Assembly: GCA_028875245.1 (NCBI GenBank)
Contig: JAPPEU010000064.1
Location: 1-64,000 of the forward strand
Reading direction: 5' to 3'
DNA from: Chloroflexota bacterium
GTDB lineage: Bacteria > Chloroflexota > Anaerolineae > Aggregatilineales > Phototrophicaceae
Length of the DNA: 64,000 nt
Part shown: positions 7,516 to 17,141 of the stretch, piece after piece
Layout of the letters: each line of letters opens with the position of its first letter
Position numbering within the stretch: position 1 is the first letter of the stretch
Position numbers and translations under genes: made by a program
Notes under the pieces: model-generated
Seen by the model: the letters and a program-made list of their open reading frames with translations, nothing else
Told to the model about the DNA's origin: nothing
Database searches by the model: none

Positions 7516-8786
7516 TCGGAAGCGGCGCTGGCGCTTTCTATGCCGCGCGGCTCGTGCATCGGGATGATGTAGACGAGCGTAGACAGCAGCCCGGCCAGCG
7601 CAAAAATGCCGAAGGTCAGTTCAAAGCTGACCGCATCAACAAGCCAGCCGCCGAAGATTGGCGCGAAGATCGTAATGGGCGCGATCAATGTGTTGGCCAT
7701 GCCGATGTAATAGGGGCGCTCCGCCACCGACCCAAACTGGATGGTAATTGTCATGATGGTCGACCATTGCGCCGAATTCACGATGCCGGTCAAGGCGAAT
7801 ACAATGTAGAAGAAGCCGACATCGCTCGCCGACAAGGCGGAGACGATGGCCAGCACGGTCAGCAGATTGGCGGCGATCAATACACGGCGGTGCCCCCAGC
7901 GATCCCCAATCCAGCCAATAACGGAACTGCTAAGGGTATTGGACACCAAGAGGACGCTGGTCAGGGCGCCGGCGAATTCGGGAGACATGTCAAAGCGGCG
8001 GATGCCATATATCGTGTAAAAGGAAATGGCGGTGAGGCTGACAGCGGTTAAACAGCGGGCGATCAGGAACCAGCGGAAGTTGTCATCCCCCCGCAGGATT
8101 CGCCGCAGGCGCCCGCCGAACTCGCGCCAGCGCACGGGCTTGACCACATTTTTCGGCGCGCTCTTTGATTCGTAAGTCATGGCCAGAAACACGAAGGACA
8201 CAAGCAGACTTAGGCCGGTGATCGCGAAGAGCAGGCCGAAACTCTGAGGGAAGGCAAGCTGCTTAAGGATCACGCCGGCCAGCAAGGCGCCGCCCGCGCC
8301 GAACAGATTCACGCATGCCGATTGGATGCCGAAAAATGTGCCAAGCCGGTGGGGCGGCATGATCTTGCTTATCATGCTCTGCCAGGCTGTTCCGGTGAGC
8401 CCGCCGCCCAAAGACTGCAGGCCGAGCAGCAGAAGCGCCAGCAGCAGCGCAAGATCCGCGCCAAGGGTTGGAAGCGAGAAGGCGAGCAAAGCGAGACCGA
8501 AGTAAGGCAGCCGCTCCACCAGCGTCATGGCGATCACCACGGGTTTGTAGCGGCGCAGGCCGGCGACGTAGTTCGAGGTGAGCAGCTGCGGCACTTGCCA
8601 GCCGATATGAAACAAGGTGGCGACGAAGCCGATCAGCGCGGTGGATTCGGTGAGGAAGGACAAGAAAAGCGGGATTATGGTAACATACGATGCCAAGCCC
8701 ATAATGCCAAAGCCGAACAAGCTTCCGTCCAGGATATTGACGATGGCGTTGTGACGAAGTTTGTCGTGCAGATCTTGCGGCAACAT
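7512..8786 (-). CDS. Major facilitator superfamily transporter
   Basis: A 424-residue multi-spanning protein with about twelve hydrophobic segments and the MFS loop motif GWIGDRWGHRRVL in the second half. Substrate is unknown. It lies on the opposite strand between homocitrate synthase and homoaconitase and so interrupts the lysine gene run. A link with lysine export is possible but not shown. The frame continues to a TTG at 8825; the ATG at 8786 (MLPQDLHDKL) is preferred because AAAGG lies just before it and the extra residues are not hydrophobic. Confidence 0.75.
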   Translation of the reverse strand: MLPQDLHDKLRHNAIVNILDGSLFGFGIMGLASYVTIIPLFLSFLTESTALIGFVATLFHIGWQVPQLLTSNYVAGLRRYKPVVIAMTLVERLPYFGLALLAFSLPTLGADLALLLALLLLGLQSLGGGLTGTAWQSMISKIMPPHRLGTFFGIQSACVNLFGAGGALLAGVILKQLAFPQSFGLLFAITGLSLLVSFVFLAMTYESKSAPKNVVKPVRWREFGGRLRRILRGDDNFRWFLIARCLTAVSLTAISFYTIYGIRRFDMSPEFAGALTSVLLVSNTLSSSVIGWIGDRWGHRRVLIAANLLTVLAIVSALSASDVGFFYIVFALTGIVNSAQWSTIMTITIQFGSVAERPYYIGMANTLIAPITIFAPIFGGWLVDAVSFELTFGIFALAGLLSTLVYIIPMHEPRGIESASAASD

Positions 8787-8823
8787 GCTGAGCGCGTACC
8801 TTTGCGGAATGCAGCCAAGCGAC

Positions 8824-8840
8824 AATTGTATCAGACAATT
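8824..8840. promoter_or_regulatory. Short palindrome in divergent intergenic region
   Basis: AATTGT (8824-8829) and ACAATT (8835-8840) form a 6-bp inverted repeat with a 5-base spacer, between the divergent MFS gene and the homoaconitase genes. It could be an operator serving either direction. No clear promoter boxes were recognised around it, so this is tentative. Confidence 0.3.
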
Positions 8841-8945
8841 TACCTGGCTCTACAGAGAATATGATGAGCGCTTGCGCAAGTTCCAGCGGGATCTAGGCAT
8901 GATGACAGTGCCTTGGTTGCCGCAGCAAGCGAGAGGGACCCGGCG

Positions 8946-10253
8946 ATGCAAACCTTGACTGAAAAGCTGTTAGCGCGCGCAAGCAGCCGCGGCCGCGTCA
9001 AGCCCGGCGAAATCGTTGTCGTTGAACCGGATGTTGTTCTGAGCCATGACAATACCGCCGCCATCTCCGCCATCTTCCAGCAGCTGCCTCATGAGCGCCT
9101 AAGATATCCGGAGCGGTTGGCGATCACGCTCGATCACGCCGTGCCGCCGCCGACAGCCAGGCACGCCCGGAATCACGCGCGCATTCGCGAATTTGTTCGT
9201 GAGCAAGGCATTGGCAACTTCTTTGAAGCAGGGCGCGGCATCTGCCACCAGGTGCTTTGCGAAGAGGGCATCGTCGGTCCCGGCATGACGCTCTTGGGCG
9301 CGGACAGCCACAGCACGCATTATGGCTGGCTTGGCGCCTTCAGCGCCGGCATTGGACGCAGTGAAGTTGCGGCGCTTTGGGCGACCGGGCAGCTCTGGCT
9401 GCGCGTTCCCGAGTCCATTCGGATTACGCTGGCGGGAAAACTCAGTACGGGCGTGACGGTGAAAGACCTGACAATTGGCATGATTGGCCGGCTGTCATCC
9501 GACGGCGCGAACTACATGGCGGTCGAATTTGAAGGGGATGGCATCGCCAATCTATCGCCAGATTCTCGCGCTGTGCTGACCAATATGATGGCGGAAATGG
9601 GCGCCAAGAACGCCTGCATGGCGCCCGATGCCGCAACCTGGCGCTGGTTGGCCGAGACGCTGAGTCGGACGCGCCCGCATGATCACAAAGAAAGATTGGA
9701 TGTCTTTCGCGCTCTGGCGCTTTATCCTGATTCCGCGGCCGATTACGCGGCGAGCCATCACATTGAACTGGACGAGATTGAGCCGATGGTCTCCTGTCCC
9801 GACGCAGTTGAGAATGCGCTGCCGCTTTCGGCTGTCGCCCGGACGCCGGTCGATCTCGGTTTCATCGGGACTTGCACGAATGGACGGCTTGAGGACATTG
9901 CCGCGGCGGCTGATATTGCGCGTGGCCGGCGCTTGCGCAAGCGGCTGCTCGTGATTCCGGCGTCGTCGCTGGTGCTCAGGGACGCGGCCGAAGCCGGTTA
10001 TATCGCCGACCTGATTGACGCCGGCGCGACGATTGGCACGCCCGGATGTGGACCTTGCATGGGGGTTCATCTGGGTGTGTTGGCGCCGGGCGAAGTTTGC
10101 ATCAGCAGCGCCAATCGGAATTTCCGCGGGCGCATGGGGGAGCCAGAGGCCGAAATTTACTTATCGAATCCGGCGGTGGTGGCGGCCAGCTGCGTGGCCG
10201 GCTATTTGGTCCACCCGGCCGATGTAACCGGCGGACGCCCAGCCGCTTCATAA
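8946..10253 (+). CDS. lysT: Homoaconitase large subunit (LysT-type)
   Basis: A 435-residue aconitase-superfamily large subunit of the LeuC/LysT type. It carries the 4Fe-4S cluster and isomerises homocitrate to homoisocitrate. Cluster cysteines are in [13 protein letters not shown] and in [14 protein letters not shown]; the active-site region [16 protein letters not shown] is also present. The frame continues upstream to 8913, but GAGAGGGA at 8930-8937 places the start at the ATG at 8946. The small subunit follows after 28 bases. Isopropylmalate isomerase LeuC is the close alternative; the lysine operon just upstream and the absence of other leucine genes favour LysT. Confidence 0.82.
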   Translation: MQTLTEKLLARASSRGRVKPGEIVVVEPDVVLSHDNTAAISAIFQQLPHERLRYPERLAITLDHAVPPPTARHARNHARIREFVREQGIGNFFEAGRGICHQVLCEEGIVGPGMTLLGADSHSTHYGWLGAFSAGIGRSEVAALWATGQLWLRVPESIRITLAGKLSTGVTVKDLTIGMIGRLSSDGANYMAVEFEGDGIANLSPDSRAVLTNMMAEMGAKNACMAPDAATWRWLAETLSRTRPHDHKERLDVFRALALYPDSAADYAASHHIELDEIEPMVSCPDAVENALPLSAVARTPVDLGFIGTCTNGRLEDIAAAADIARGRRLRKRLLVIPASSLVLRDAAEAGYIADLIDAGATIGTPGCGPCMGVHLGVLAPGEVCISSANRNFRGRMGEPEAEIYLSNPAVVAASCVAGYLVHPADVTGGRPAAS

Positions 10254-10281
10254 CCTTGACCGAAACAGGAGAGCTTACTCG

Positions 10282-10773
10282 ATGGCAAGAACCCGGCATC
10301 GCGTCTGGAAATACGGCGACAGCGTCAACACGGATGTCATCTTCCCAGGCAAGTACACCTACACCGTCGACCATGATCCGGCCGCCTTGGCGCGCCACGC
10401 CCTGGAAGACCTTGACCCCGGCTTTGCCGGCTCGGTGGAAATCGGCGATGTCATCGTTGCTGGCCGCAACTGGGGCAATGGCAGCAGCCGCGAACAAGCG
10501 GTCACTTGCCTGCTGGCGGCGGGCGTGCATGCTGTCATCGCGAAGAGTTTCGCGCGCATCTATTATCGCAACGCCATCAACAGCGGTCTTCTCGTCATTG
10601 AATGCCCGGAAATCGTCGACCAGGTTGACAGCGGCGACATGATCGAACTGGATATGGAGGCGGCGGAGATCCGCTGTGGGGGGCGGCGCTACCCCTTCCC
10701 TCAGCTGCCGGAGCAGGTGCGGGAGATTGTGGAGGCGGGCGGGATAATCGCTTACGTCAAGAAGCGAAGTTGA
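10282..10773 (+). CDS. lysU: Homoaconitase small subunit (LysU-type)
   Basis: A 163-residue swivel-domain subunit of the LeuD/LysU type, which completes the active site of the large subunit. It shows GDSVNTDVIFPGKYTYT, then GRNWGNGSSREQAV with the catalytic serine, and SFARIYYRNAINSGLL. AGGAG lies shortly before the ATG. The substrate-selecting loop reads KYTYT, differing from the YLR typical of isopropylmalate-type subunits, which supports a different substrate. The pair forms the last recognisable lysine genes of the window. Confidence 0.82.
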   Translation: MARTRHRVWKYGDSVNTDVIFPGKYTYTVDHDPAALARHALEDLDPGFAGSVEIGDVIVAGRNWGNGSSREQAVTCLLAAGVHAVIAKSFARIYYRNAINSGLLVIECPEIVDQVDSGDMIELDMEAAEIRCGGRRYPFPQLPEQVREIVEAGGIIAYVKKRS

Positions 10774-10858
10774 CAGTGTCTCAATTTGTCTTTGCGGCTG
10801 GTTTTCCGATTGTTCACTTGTAGTATTGCTCAAATTAGACGCTGGTCCGGGAGTGCCT

Positions 10859-12394
10859 ATGCTAGCCATTGTCAACACCTGCGCCGTCATCGGCCTGGAT
10901 GGCCATGTCGTCGAAGTGCAGACGGACTTCAACCCGCGCGCCGCGCTGCCCAGTTTCAACCTTGTGGGGCTGCCCGGCGCGGCCGTGCGTGAGAGCAAAG
11001 ACCGCGCCCGCTCCGCCATTCGCAACAGCGGCCTGCGCTTTCCCAACAAAGCTTATGTGGTCAATCTTTCACCGGCCGATATCCACAAGCACGGCCCATC
11101 CTACGATTTAGCCATCGCCATCGGCGTGCTGGGCGCCACCGACCAGATACCCCTGCACGCGCTGGACAGGACCATGTTCATTGGCGAGCTGTCGCTGGAT
11201 GGCAGCATACGTCATGTCAAGGGCGTGCTGCCGATGGTGTACACGGCGATGCAGCAAGGCATGGAGACCGTTTTCGTCCCGGAAGCCGACGCCGCGGAAG
11301 CAGCCTTGATCCAGGGCATTGCCGTGATTCCGGTGCGATCCGTCGGGCAATTGGTGGAACATCTTTATCAGTTGAATCCGATCGACCCCATCAAAGCCGA
11401 GCTGGATGGCCACGTTTCGGAGGACTTGCTCGCTGATGGCGTAGAAGATTTCGCGGACATTCGCGGCCAGGAACATGTCAAGCGCGCGCTGGAGGTGGCG
11501 GCAGCCGGCAATCACAATATCCTGATGTCTGGCCCGCCCGGCGCGGGCAAGAGCCTGCAGGCACGGGCGCTGGCGGGCATATTGCCCAAGCTGACGTTGG
11601 AGGAAGCGCTCGAGGTGACGCGGATCTATTCCATCGTCGATATGCTCTCGCAGGACGAGCCGCTGGTGCGAAGGCGCCCCTTCCGCGCGCCTCATCACAC
11701 GATTTCGCAGGTTGGGCTGGTCGGCGGCGGTTCGATTCCCAAGCCCGGCGAGATCAGCCTGGCGCATCGCGGCGTCTTGTTCCTTGACGAAATCAACGAG
11801 CACTCGAGCAAGGTTCTGGAGGTCCTGCGCCAACCGATTGAAGACAAGACTGTGACGATCAGCCGCGCGAAAGGAAGCATTGCCTTTCCGGCGAATTTCT
11901 TGCTGGTCGGCGCCCGCAACCCCTGCCCCTGCGGCTTTCATGGCGATCCGCTGCAAGACTGCCGCTGTACGCCGAATCAGATTCAGCGTTATCAGTCAAG
12001 GATTTCCGGCCCGATTTTGGACCGGATTGATATTCACGTCGATGTGCCGCGGGTAGACTTCGACAAGCTGCTCGGCGAGGCCCGGGCCGAAAGCACGCTG
12101 GACATTCGCCAACGCGTTGAAGGCGCCCGGCGGCGTCAGACGGCTCGCTTCAAAGCGCATCCGGGGTTATTCGCCAATGCCGACATGACCGTCAGCGAAA
12201 TTGACGATTTCTGCGCCTTGGACGCGGAGGCGCGGCAGGTACTGATGCTTTCGGTGCGGAAGCTGCAACTGAGCGCGCGCAGCTATCATCGTGTGCTCAA
12301 GCTCAGTCGAACGATTGCGGATTTGGATGCTTCAGACGGGATCAAAGTTGCGCACGTCGCGGAAGCGCTGCAGTACCGACCGCCGGTCGAGTAA
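10859..12394 (+). CDS. YifB/ComM-family Mg-chelatase-like AAA+ ATPase
   Basis: A 511-residue protein with an N-terminal Lon-substrate-like fold (about residues 1-170), a magnesium-chelatase-type AAA+ domain with Walker A SGPPGAGKS and Walker B VLFLDEINEH, a cysteine cluster in NPCPCGFHGDPLQDCRC, and a C-terminal alpha domain. ComM of this family is a hexameric helicase aiding branch migration during natural transformation; most members are not studied. The ATG at 10859 (MLAIVNTCAVIGLDG) gives the family N-terminus. A comF-type gene occurs later in the window (39614), but not next to it. Confidence 0.9.
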   Translation: MLAIVNTCAVIGLDGHVVEVQTDFNPRAALPSFNLVGLPGAAVRESKDRARSAIRNSGLRFPNKAYVVNLSPADIHKHGPSYDLAIAIGVLGATDQIPLHALDRTMFIGELSLDGSIRHVKGVLPMVYTAMQQGMETVFVPEADAAEAALIQGIAVIPVRSVGQLVEHLYQLNPIDPIKAELDGHVSEDLLADGVEDFADIRGQEHVKRALEVAAAGNHNILMSGPPGAGKSLQARALAGILPKLTLEEALEVTRIYSIVDMLSQDEPLVRRRPFRAPHHTISQVGLVGGGSIPKPGEISLAHRGVLFLDEINEHSSKVLEVLRQPIEDKTVTISRAKGSIAFPANFLLVGARNPCPCGFHGDPLQDCRCTPNQIQRYQSRISGPILDRIDIHVDVPRVDFDKLLGEARAESTLDIRQRVEGARRRQTARFKAHPGLFANADMTVSEIDDFCALDAEARQVLMLSVRKLQLSARSYHRVLKLSRTIADLDASDGIKVAHVAEALQYRPPVE

Positions 12395-12416
12395 TTTCTG
12401 GCAGATCTGCCGTCAG

Positions 12417-14069
12417 TCAAGGCTGTTGCGGCGCGATGTAGCCATTGCGCAAGTCGTATTCGATTAAAGCCGGGTCTCGTTGAGCCGGGTCGCCCCAGCC
12501 GCCTCCGCCGGTTGACATCTGCGTGACGATATCGCCCTTGTCAAATGGGCCGTAGAGATAAACGCGCTGCGTGATGATCTCTTCGCCTTCGCTGCCGGCC
12601 CAGGCAATCGCTTTGCTGACGCCGGCCGGCCCGCCCCCGTGGAGCCCCCAAGGTCGGTCAATGGTGTTTTCGTTCATCGTCTGGATGAGGATGTTGTCTT
12701 CCAGCATTTCGTATTCGCGAATGACGCCGAATCCACCGCGATATTTGCCGGCGCCCGCCCCTTCCAGATTGAAACTATGCCGCCGGACGCGCAGCGGGTA
12801 GCGCCCTTCGATGACCTCAGTCGGCGTGTTGGGCGCGTTGCCATTGCCGACGAAGACAAGCCCGCTGGGGCCATCTCCATGCGGGAAGGCGCCGCCACCG
12901 CCATCGAGCGGCTCGATGAAAATGAAGGGATCGCCATGGCGCGGATCCATGCGATAGAAGACGCAGCCAAACATTTGATAAGAAGCCGCCGGGCAGCGAT
13001 CGGGAATCGCTTCCGAAAGCGCTTTGACAATCAAATGGACAACCATCTCCGCGACATAGCCGTATGAATCGGTCGGCGCAGGATACATCGGGCTTACGGC
13101 GGTGTTCTCGGGCGCGGTCACGGTCAGCGGGCGCGTATGGCCATGATTCATGGGATCGAATGGCATGGTCAGCGATTTCAAAACCGTCTCCGACATGGCA
13201 ACGGTGCCGACGAAGGGATGATTGGTGGGGCCCGATACAACGCTGTCGGTGCCGGTCCAATCAATGCGCATCTCGTCGCCGGATACCTCAACGGTGACCG
13301 CGATCTTGTAGGGTTTGTCCAGTTGAACGCCATCGTGGTCCATAGAGACGCTTGCGGAGTAGGCGCCATCGGGTATCTCAGCGATCTTCGCGCGCATCAT
13401 CGCTTCGGATTGATCGAATACCTGATCCATCGCCTGCTGAATGGTATCGGCGCCATATCGTTCGCAGAGGGCGAGCACACGGCGCGCGCCCGTGCGGCAG
13501 GCGGCGATCATGGCGTTCAAGTCGCCATGCACCAGGTCCGGGAAGCGGACGTTTTTGAGGATGAAGCGCATGAATGTCTGGTTCAGGGCGCCAGCCTCGA
13601 CCAACTTGTCGTGGAAGAATATCAGTCCCTCCTGATGCACATCGGTGGTATCCGGGCACCAGCCACCGGGTGTTTTGCCGCCGATATCGGCCCAATGGGC
13701 CATCAGCGCCGAAAAGGCGACCAGCTTCCCTTCAAAGAATATCGGCATATAGACGGCGGTATCGCTGATATGCGTCCCGGTTTCAAAGGGCTCGTTGGCC
13801 AGCAGAATGTCGCCCTCGGCGAAGCCGTCAAGCCCAAGCGCCCGGATGCCGCTGCGAACGGTCGGCCCGAGGCAGCCCATGAAACCAGGCAAGCCGGAAC
13901 CCTCCGCCAGCATTTCGCCGCGATAATTGGTGATCGCCAGCCCAAAATCCTGAACCTCATATATCAGCGGATTGTGCGCTGTTTTGATCAGGCTGATCAT
14001 CATTTCATCGGCGGCCGCCTTCAGCGCGTTGCGGATGACTTGAGTGGTGATCGGGTCGACTTTGTTCAT
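12417..14069 (-). CDS. hyuB: Hydantoinase/oxoprolinase subunit B (HyuB)
   Basis: A 550-residue HyuB-family protein. With HyuA it forms an ATP-dependent enzyme that opens cyclic amides such as N-methylhydantoin or 5-oxoproline, or carboxylates related substrates. Seen are the N-terminal DPITTQVIRNALKAAADEMM, typical of the family, HISDTAVYMPIFFEG, and the glycine-rich LDGGGGAFPHGDGPSG. Its start overlaps the stop of hyuA by four bases, so the two are coupled. It is the last gene of the minus-strand transporter operon. The exact substrate cannot be read from the sequence. Confidence 0.9.
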   Translation of the reverse strand: MNKVDPITTQVIRNALKAAADEMMISLIKTAHNPLIYEVQDFGLAITNYRGEMLAEGSGLPGFMGCLGPTVRSGIRALGLDGFAEGDILLANEPFETGTHISDTAVYMPIFFEGKLVAFSALMAHWADIGGKTPGGWCPDTTDVHQEGLIFFHDKLVEAGALNQTFMRFILKNVRFPDLVHGDLNAMIAACRTGARRVLALCERYGADTIQQAMDQVFDQSEAMMRAKIAEIPDGAYSASVSMDHDGVQLDKPYKIAVTVEVSGDEMRIDWTGTDSVVSGPTNHPFVGTVAMSETVLKSLTMPFDPMNHGHTRPLTVTAPENTAVSPMYPAPTDSYGYVAEMVVHLIVKALSEAIPDRCPAASYQMFGCVFYRMDPRHGDPFIFIEPLDGGGGAFPHGDGPSGLVFVGNGNAPNTPTEVIEGRYPLRVRRHSFNLEGAGAGKYRGGFGVIREYEMLEDNILIQTMNENTIDRPWGLHGGGPAGVSKAIAWAGSEGEEIITQRVYLYGPFDKGDIVTQMSTGGGGWGDPAQRDPALIEYDLRNGYIAPQQP

Positions 14070-16105
14070 GGCGTCCCTCGCTTGATGATTAGATTGCCGT
14101 AGTCATCGACCGTCGCCGATTGATCCGGCAGGATGAGCGCAGTGGAGGTCCACTCCTCAATGATCGCGGGCCCCGTGATTAAGCGGCCTGAGCCAAGTCT
14201 TGCGCGGTCATGCACATTGACGGACATGCGACCGTCGTAGCCGCGGATGGCGATATTCCGCCGGCATTTAAGCGAGTCCTTTCCATTATCGGCTTTGATG
14301 CGCTTCAAGACCGGCTTTCCGGTGATGCCCAAAATCGATACCTGCAGATTAACTATCTCGGCGGCGGAAGCGGGCAGTTTTAGGGAATAAGCCTGCTCGT
14401 GATATTCATCGAAGCGACGGCGCAGCGCAAGCAGGTCAGAGCCAAGATCGCCGTTGAGAATGGGCACTTTGACCGTGTGCTCCTGCCCGAAATAGCGCAT
14501 GGCGGCGTGAAGAGCCAGCGCTGTATCGGCTGGGGCGATGCCGTTCGCAGCAAATCGGCCCCGCACTTCCGATTCCAGCGCAGCAAGCTCGGCCCGCAAT
14601 TCGCGCGCGGTCAGGTCCGCGAATGGCTTCAAATAGGTGCGTACCATGTCTTCGCGAAAATCAGCGTTGAGCAATCCCCAAGCGGAAAAAATCGCCGGGT
14701 TATGCGGGATGATCGCGCTTGCCGCGCCCAACTCGTTGAGCAAAAAACCGGCGAAGAGCCCGCCACCGCCGCCGTAGCAGACGAGCGCAAACTCCCGGGG
14801 ATCATGACCACGCTCGATAGTGATGTTGCGAATCGCGTATGCCATGTTCATATTCGCCAGATGCACGATGCCGGCGGCCGCGTCGAGCGCGCTCATTGCA
14901 AGTGGGTTTGCGACGCGCTCCTGTATCGCGTCTTCGGCGCGTTCTCTGCTCAGGCGCATGCGCTCGCCCAGATAATAGTCGGGGTCTAGATAACCGAGCA
15001 GAAGCTGGGCGTCGGTGACCGTTGCCTCGTCCCCACCCAAATCGAAGCAGGCCGGCCCGGGGTCCGCCTCGACGCTCCGCGGCCCGATATTCAAGCCGCC
15101 GGCGGCATCAAGCCAGGCGACGCTCCCGCCGCCCGCGCCAATCGACACGATATCGATCGTCGGCTGCAGAACGGGACGGCGATTGATGCGATGTTCCGTT
15201 TGCTCCAGTGGCTTACCGTCTGTGATCAGGGCGACGTCAAAGGTCGTTCCGCCCACGTCAGCGGCGACCAGGTTTCCTTGCGCCAATTGACGCCCCAGCG
15301 CCGCGGCGCCGATGACACCGCCGGCCGGCCCGGAAGCAATCGTGCGGATCGGTCCTTCGCGCGCGGCCGGCAGCGATGTGATTCCGCCAGAGGATTGCAT
15401 GATACTGAGCGCCCCATCGAATTGCCGCCTGGCGAGCTCGCTCTCGAGCGCAGACAAATAACGCGCCAGCTTCGGTTTGGTATAGGCATTGAGCACGGTG
15501 GTCGAAGTGCGCTCGAATTCACGCCATTCGCGGCATATCTGTGAGGAGACGGTCACGGCGATATCCGGGCATTCTTCCTCGACGAGCTCCCGCATGCGCT
15601 CTTCATGCACGGGATTGACATAAGAATGCAGAAAGACGACGGCGATGCCCTCGACGCCGGCCGCCTTCAGCTGTCGAATGGCGGCGCGCGCTTCCAGTTC
15701 GTCAAGAGGCTTTACAACTCTGCCGCGCGCGTCAAGGCGCTCGCTGACTTCAAAGCGCATGTAGCGCTCCACCAGCGGCGCCGGCGGCCGATAAAACAGA
15801 TTGTAGATTTCTTCGCGGTTGCCCCGGCCCAGCTCCAGGACGTCACGGAAACCGCGGGTGGTGATCAAGCCGACGCGCGCGCCCTTCTCTTGCACGATCG
15901 TATTGATCACCATAGTCGACCCATGAATGATCGTCTTCAAGGCTGTTAGATCCAGCGCGAGACTGTCGATGCCTTCGAAGAAGCGCGCTTCCAGCGAGCC
16001 AAACGACGGCGATTTCTCGATGCGAACATCGCCGGTGTCTTCATCGAGGGCGACAAAATCGACGAAGGTCCCGCCTACATCAATAGCTAATCGCTCACGA
16101 GTCAT
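14066..16105 (-). CDS. hyuA: Hydantoinase/oxoprolinase subunit A (HyuA)
   Basis: A 679-residue protein of the actin/ASKHA-ATPase-like HyuA family, partner of HyuB. The phosphate-binding motif near the N-terminus is LAIDVGGTFVDFVALD, a second is LVAADVGGTTFDVALI, and the adenosine-side glycine motif is LVCYGGGGGLFAGF. A longer frame begins at a TTG (16126), but the ATG at 16105 has AAAGG eight bases upstream. It lies 58 bases behind the last transporter ATPase gene, and the shared strand points to uptake and opening of one substrate class. Confidence 0.9.
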   Translation of the reverse strand: MTRERLAIDVGGTFVDFVALDEDTGDVRIEKSPSFGSLEARFFEGIDSLALDLTALKTIIHGSTMVINTIVQEKGARVGLITTRGFRDVLELGRGNREEIYNLFYRPPAPLVERYMRFEVSERLDARGRVVKPLDELEARAAIRQLKAAGVEGIAVVFLHSYVNPVHEERMRELVEEECPDIAVTVSSQICREWREFERTSTTVLNAYTKPKLARYLSALESELARRQFDGALSIMQSSGGITSLPAAREGPIRTIASGPAGGVIGAAALGRQLAQGNLVAADVGGTTFDVALITDGKPLEQTEHRINRRPVLQPTIDIVSIGAGGGSVAWLDAAGGLNIGPRSVEADPGPACFDLGGDEATVTDAQLLLGYLDPDYYLGERMRLSRERAEDAIQERVANPLAMSALDAAAGIVHLANMNMAYAIRNITIERGHDPREFALVCYGGGGGLFAGFLLNELGAASAIIPHNPAIFSAWGLLNADFREDMVRTYLKPFADLTARELRAELAALESEVRGRFAANGIAPADTALALHAAMRYFGQEHTVKVPILNGDLGSDLLALRRRFDEYHEQAYSLKLPASAAEIVNLQVSILGITGKPVLKRIKADNGKDSLKCRRNIAIRGYDGRMSVNVHDRARLGSGRLITGPAIIEEWTSTALILPDQSATVDDYGNLIIKRGTP

Positions 16106-16163
16106 TGTGTTTACCTTTGCGTCCAATCGCGGCGAGCGTGTTCATCAGCGTCTGTTTTCTGAT

Positions 16164-17141
16164 TTATTCCAACGCGTCGAAGAGATGGCAGCTTACCCGA
16201 TGGTCGGCCGATGTCCAGCGCAGCTCCGGCCGCAGCGTTCGGCAGCGGTCCATCACCTGAGGGCAGCGCGGATGAAAACTGCAGCCGGGCGGTGGATTGA
16301 GCGCGCTGGGCACAGTCCCGGCCAGTATGATGCGCTGGCGGTCGCTCTTGGGATCCGGCGCCGGCGTGGATGAGAGGAGCGCTTGCGTGTAGGGGTGCTG
16401 CGGATGAGCGAAGACTTCTTCGCTGCTGGTCTCTTCGACGATTTTGCCCAGGTACATGACGGCGATGCGATCGCTGATATGTTGGATGACGCTCAGATCA
16501 TGGGTGATGAACAAATAAGTCAAGCGGCGCTGACGCTGCAGGCGGATAAGCAAATTGATGATCTGCGCCTGTACCGAAACATCGAGGGCGGATGTCGGTT
16601 CGTCCAGGATGACAAAGGCGGGATTCAGCGCCAGCGCGCGCGCCAGTGCAATGCGCTGGGCCTGGCCGCCGCTCAACTGATGAGGATGGCGGTTCATAAA
16701 GTCGAGGCTCAAGCCGACTTCGGTCAAAAGCGCGGCGACTCTGTCTTTCATTGTCTCGCGCGTCATGGCCGCATGTGTGCGCAGCGGTTCGGCGATTAGA
16801 TCGAAACCTTTCAGTCGAGGGTTCAGCGAGGCAAAGGGATTCTGCAAGACGATCTGCATTCGCTGGCGCATTTGGCGCATGTCGTCAGCGTTCAAAGCGA
16901 GCAAGTCGACGCCGTCAAACTGGATGCTTCCGTTGCTTGGCCGCAAGAGGCGGAGCAGGCAGCGCGCCAACGTACTCTTGCCACAGCCGGATTCGCCGAC
17001 GATGCCTAATGTTTCGCCGGCATTGAGCTCAAAGCTCACATCATTCAATGCCTGGATAGCTTGCGAGCCGCGCCCGAAGAGCCCAGTCCTGCGCCAGTAT
17101 GTCAGCGACAGATCGCGCACTTTCAGCAGCGGCTCAGCCAT
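16164..17141 (-). CDS. Oligopeptide/dipeptide ABC transporter ATP-binding protein (DppF-type)
   Basis: A 325-residue ATPase with Walker A GIVGESGCGKST, signature LSGGQAQRIALARAL, Walker B FVILDEPTSALD and the C-terminal oligopeptide-family extension with the conserved CSFHPRCPQVMDRC cysteines, which bind an iron-sulfur cluster in some relatives. The ATG at 17141 has GAGGA eight bases upstream; an ATG at 17156 is also in frame. It overlaps the preceding ATPase gene by eight bases. With the other ATPase it should energise the two permeases. Confidence 0.9.
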   Translation of the reverse strand: MAEPLLKVRDLSLTYWRRTGLFGRGSQAIQALNDVSFELNAGETLGIVGESGCGKSTLARCLLRLLRPSNGSIQFDGVDLLALNADDMRQMRQRMQIVLQNPFASLNPRLKGFDLIAEPLRTHAAMTRETMKDRVAALLTEVGLSLDFMNRHPHQLSGGQAQRIALARALALNPAFVILDEPTSALDVSVQAQIINLLIRLQRQRRLTYLFITHDLSVIQHISDRIAVMYLGKIVEETSSEEVFAHPQHPYTQALLSSTPAPDPKSDRQRIILAGTVPSALNPPPGCSFHPRCPQVMDRCRTLRPELRWTSADHRVSCHLFDALE

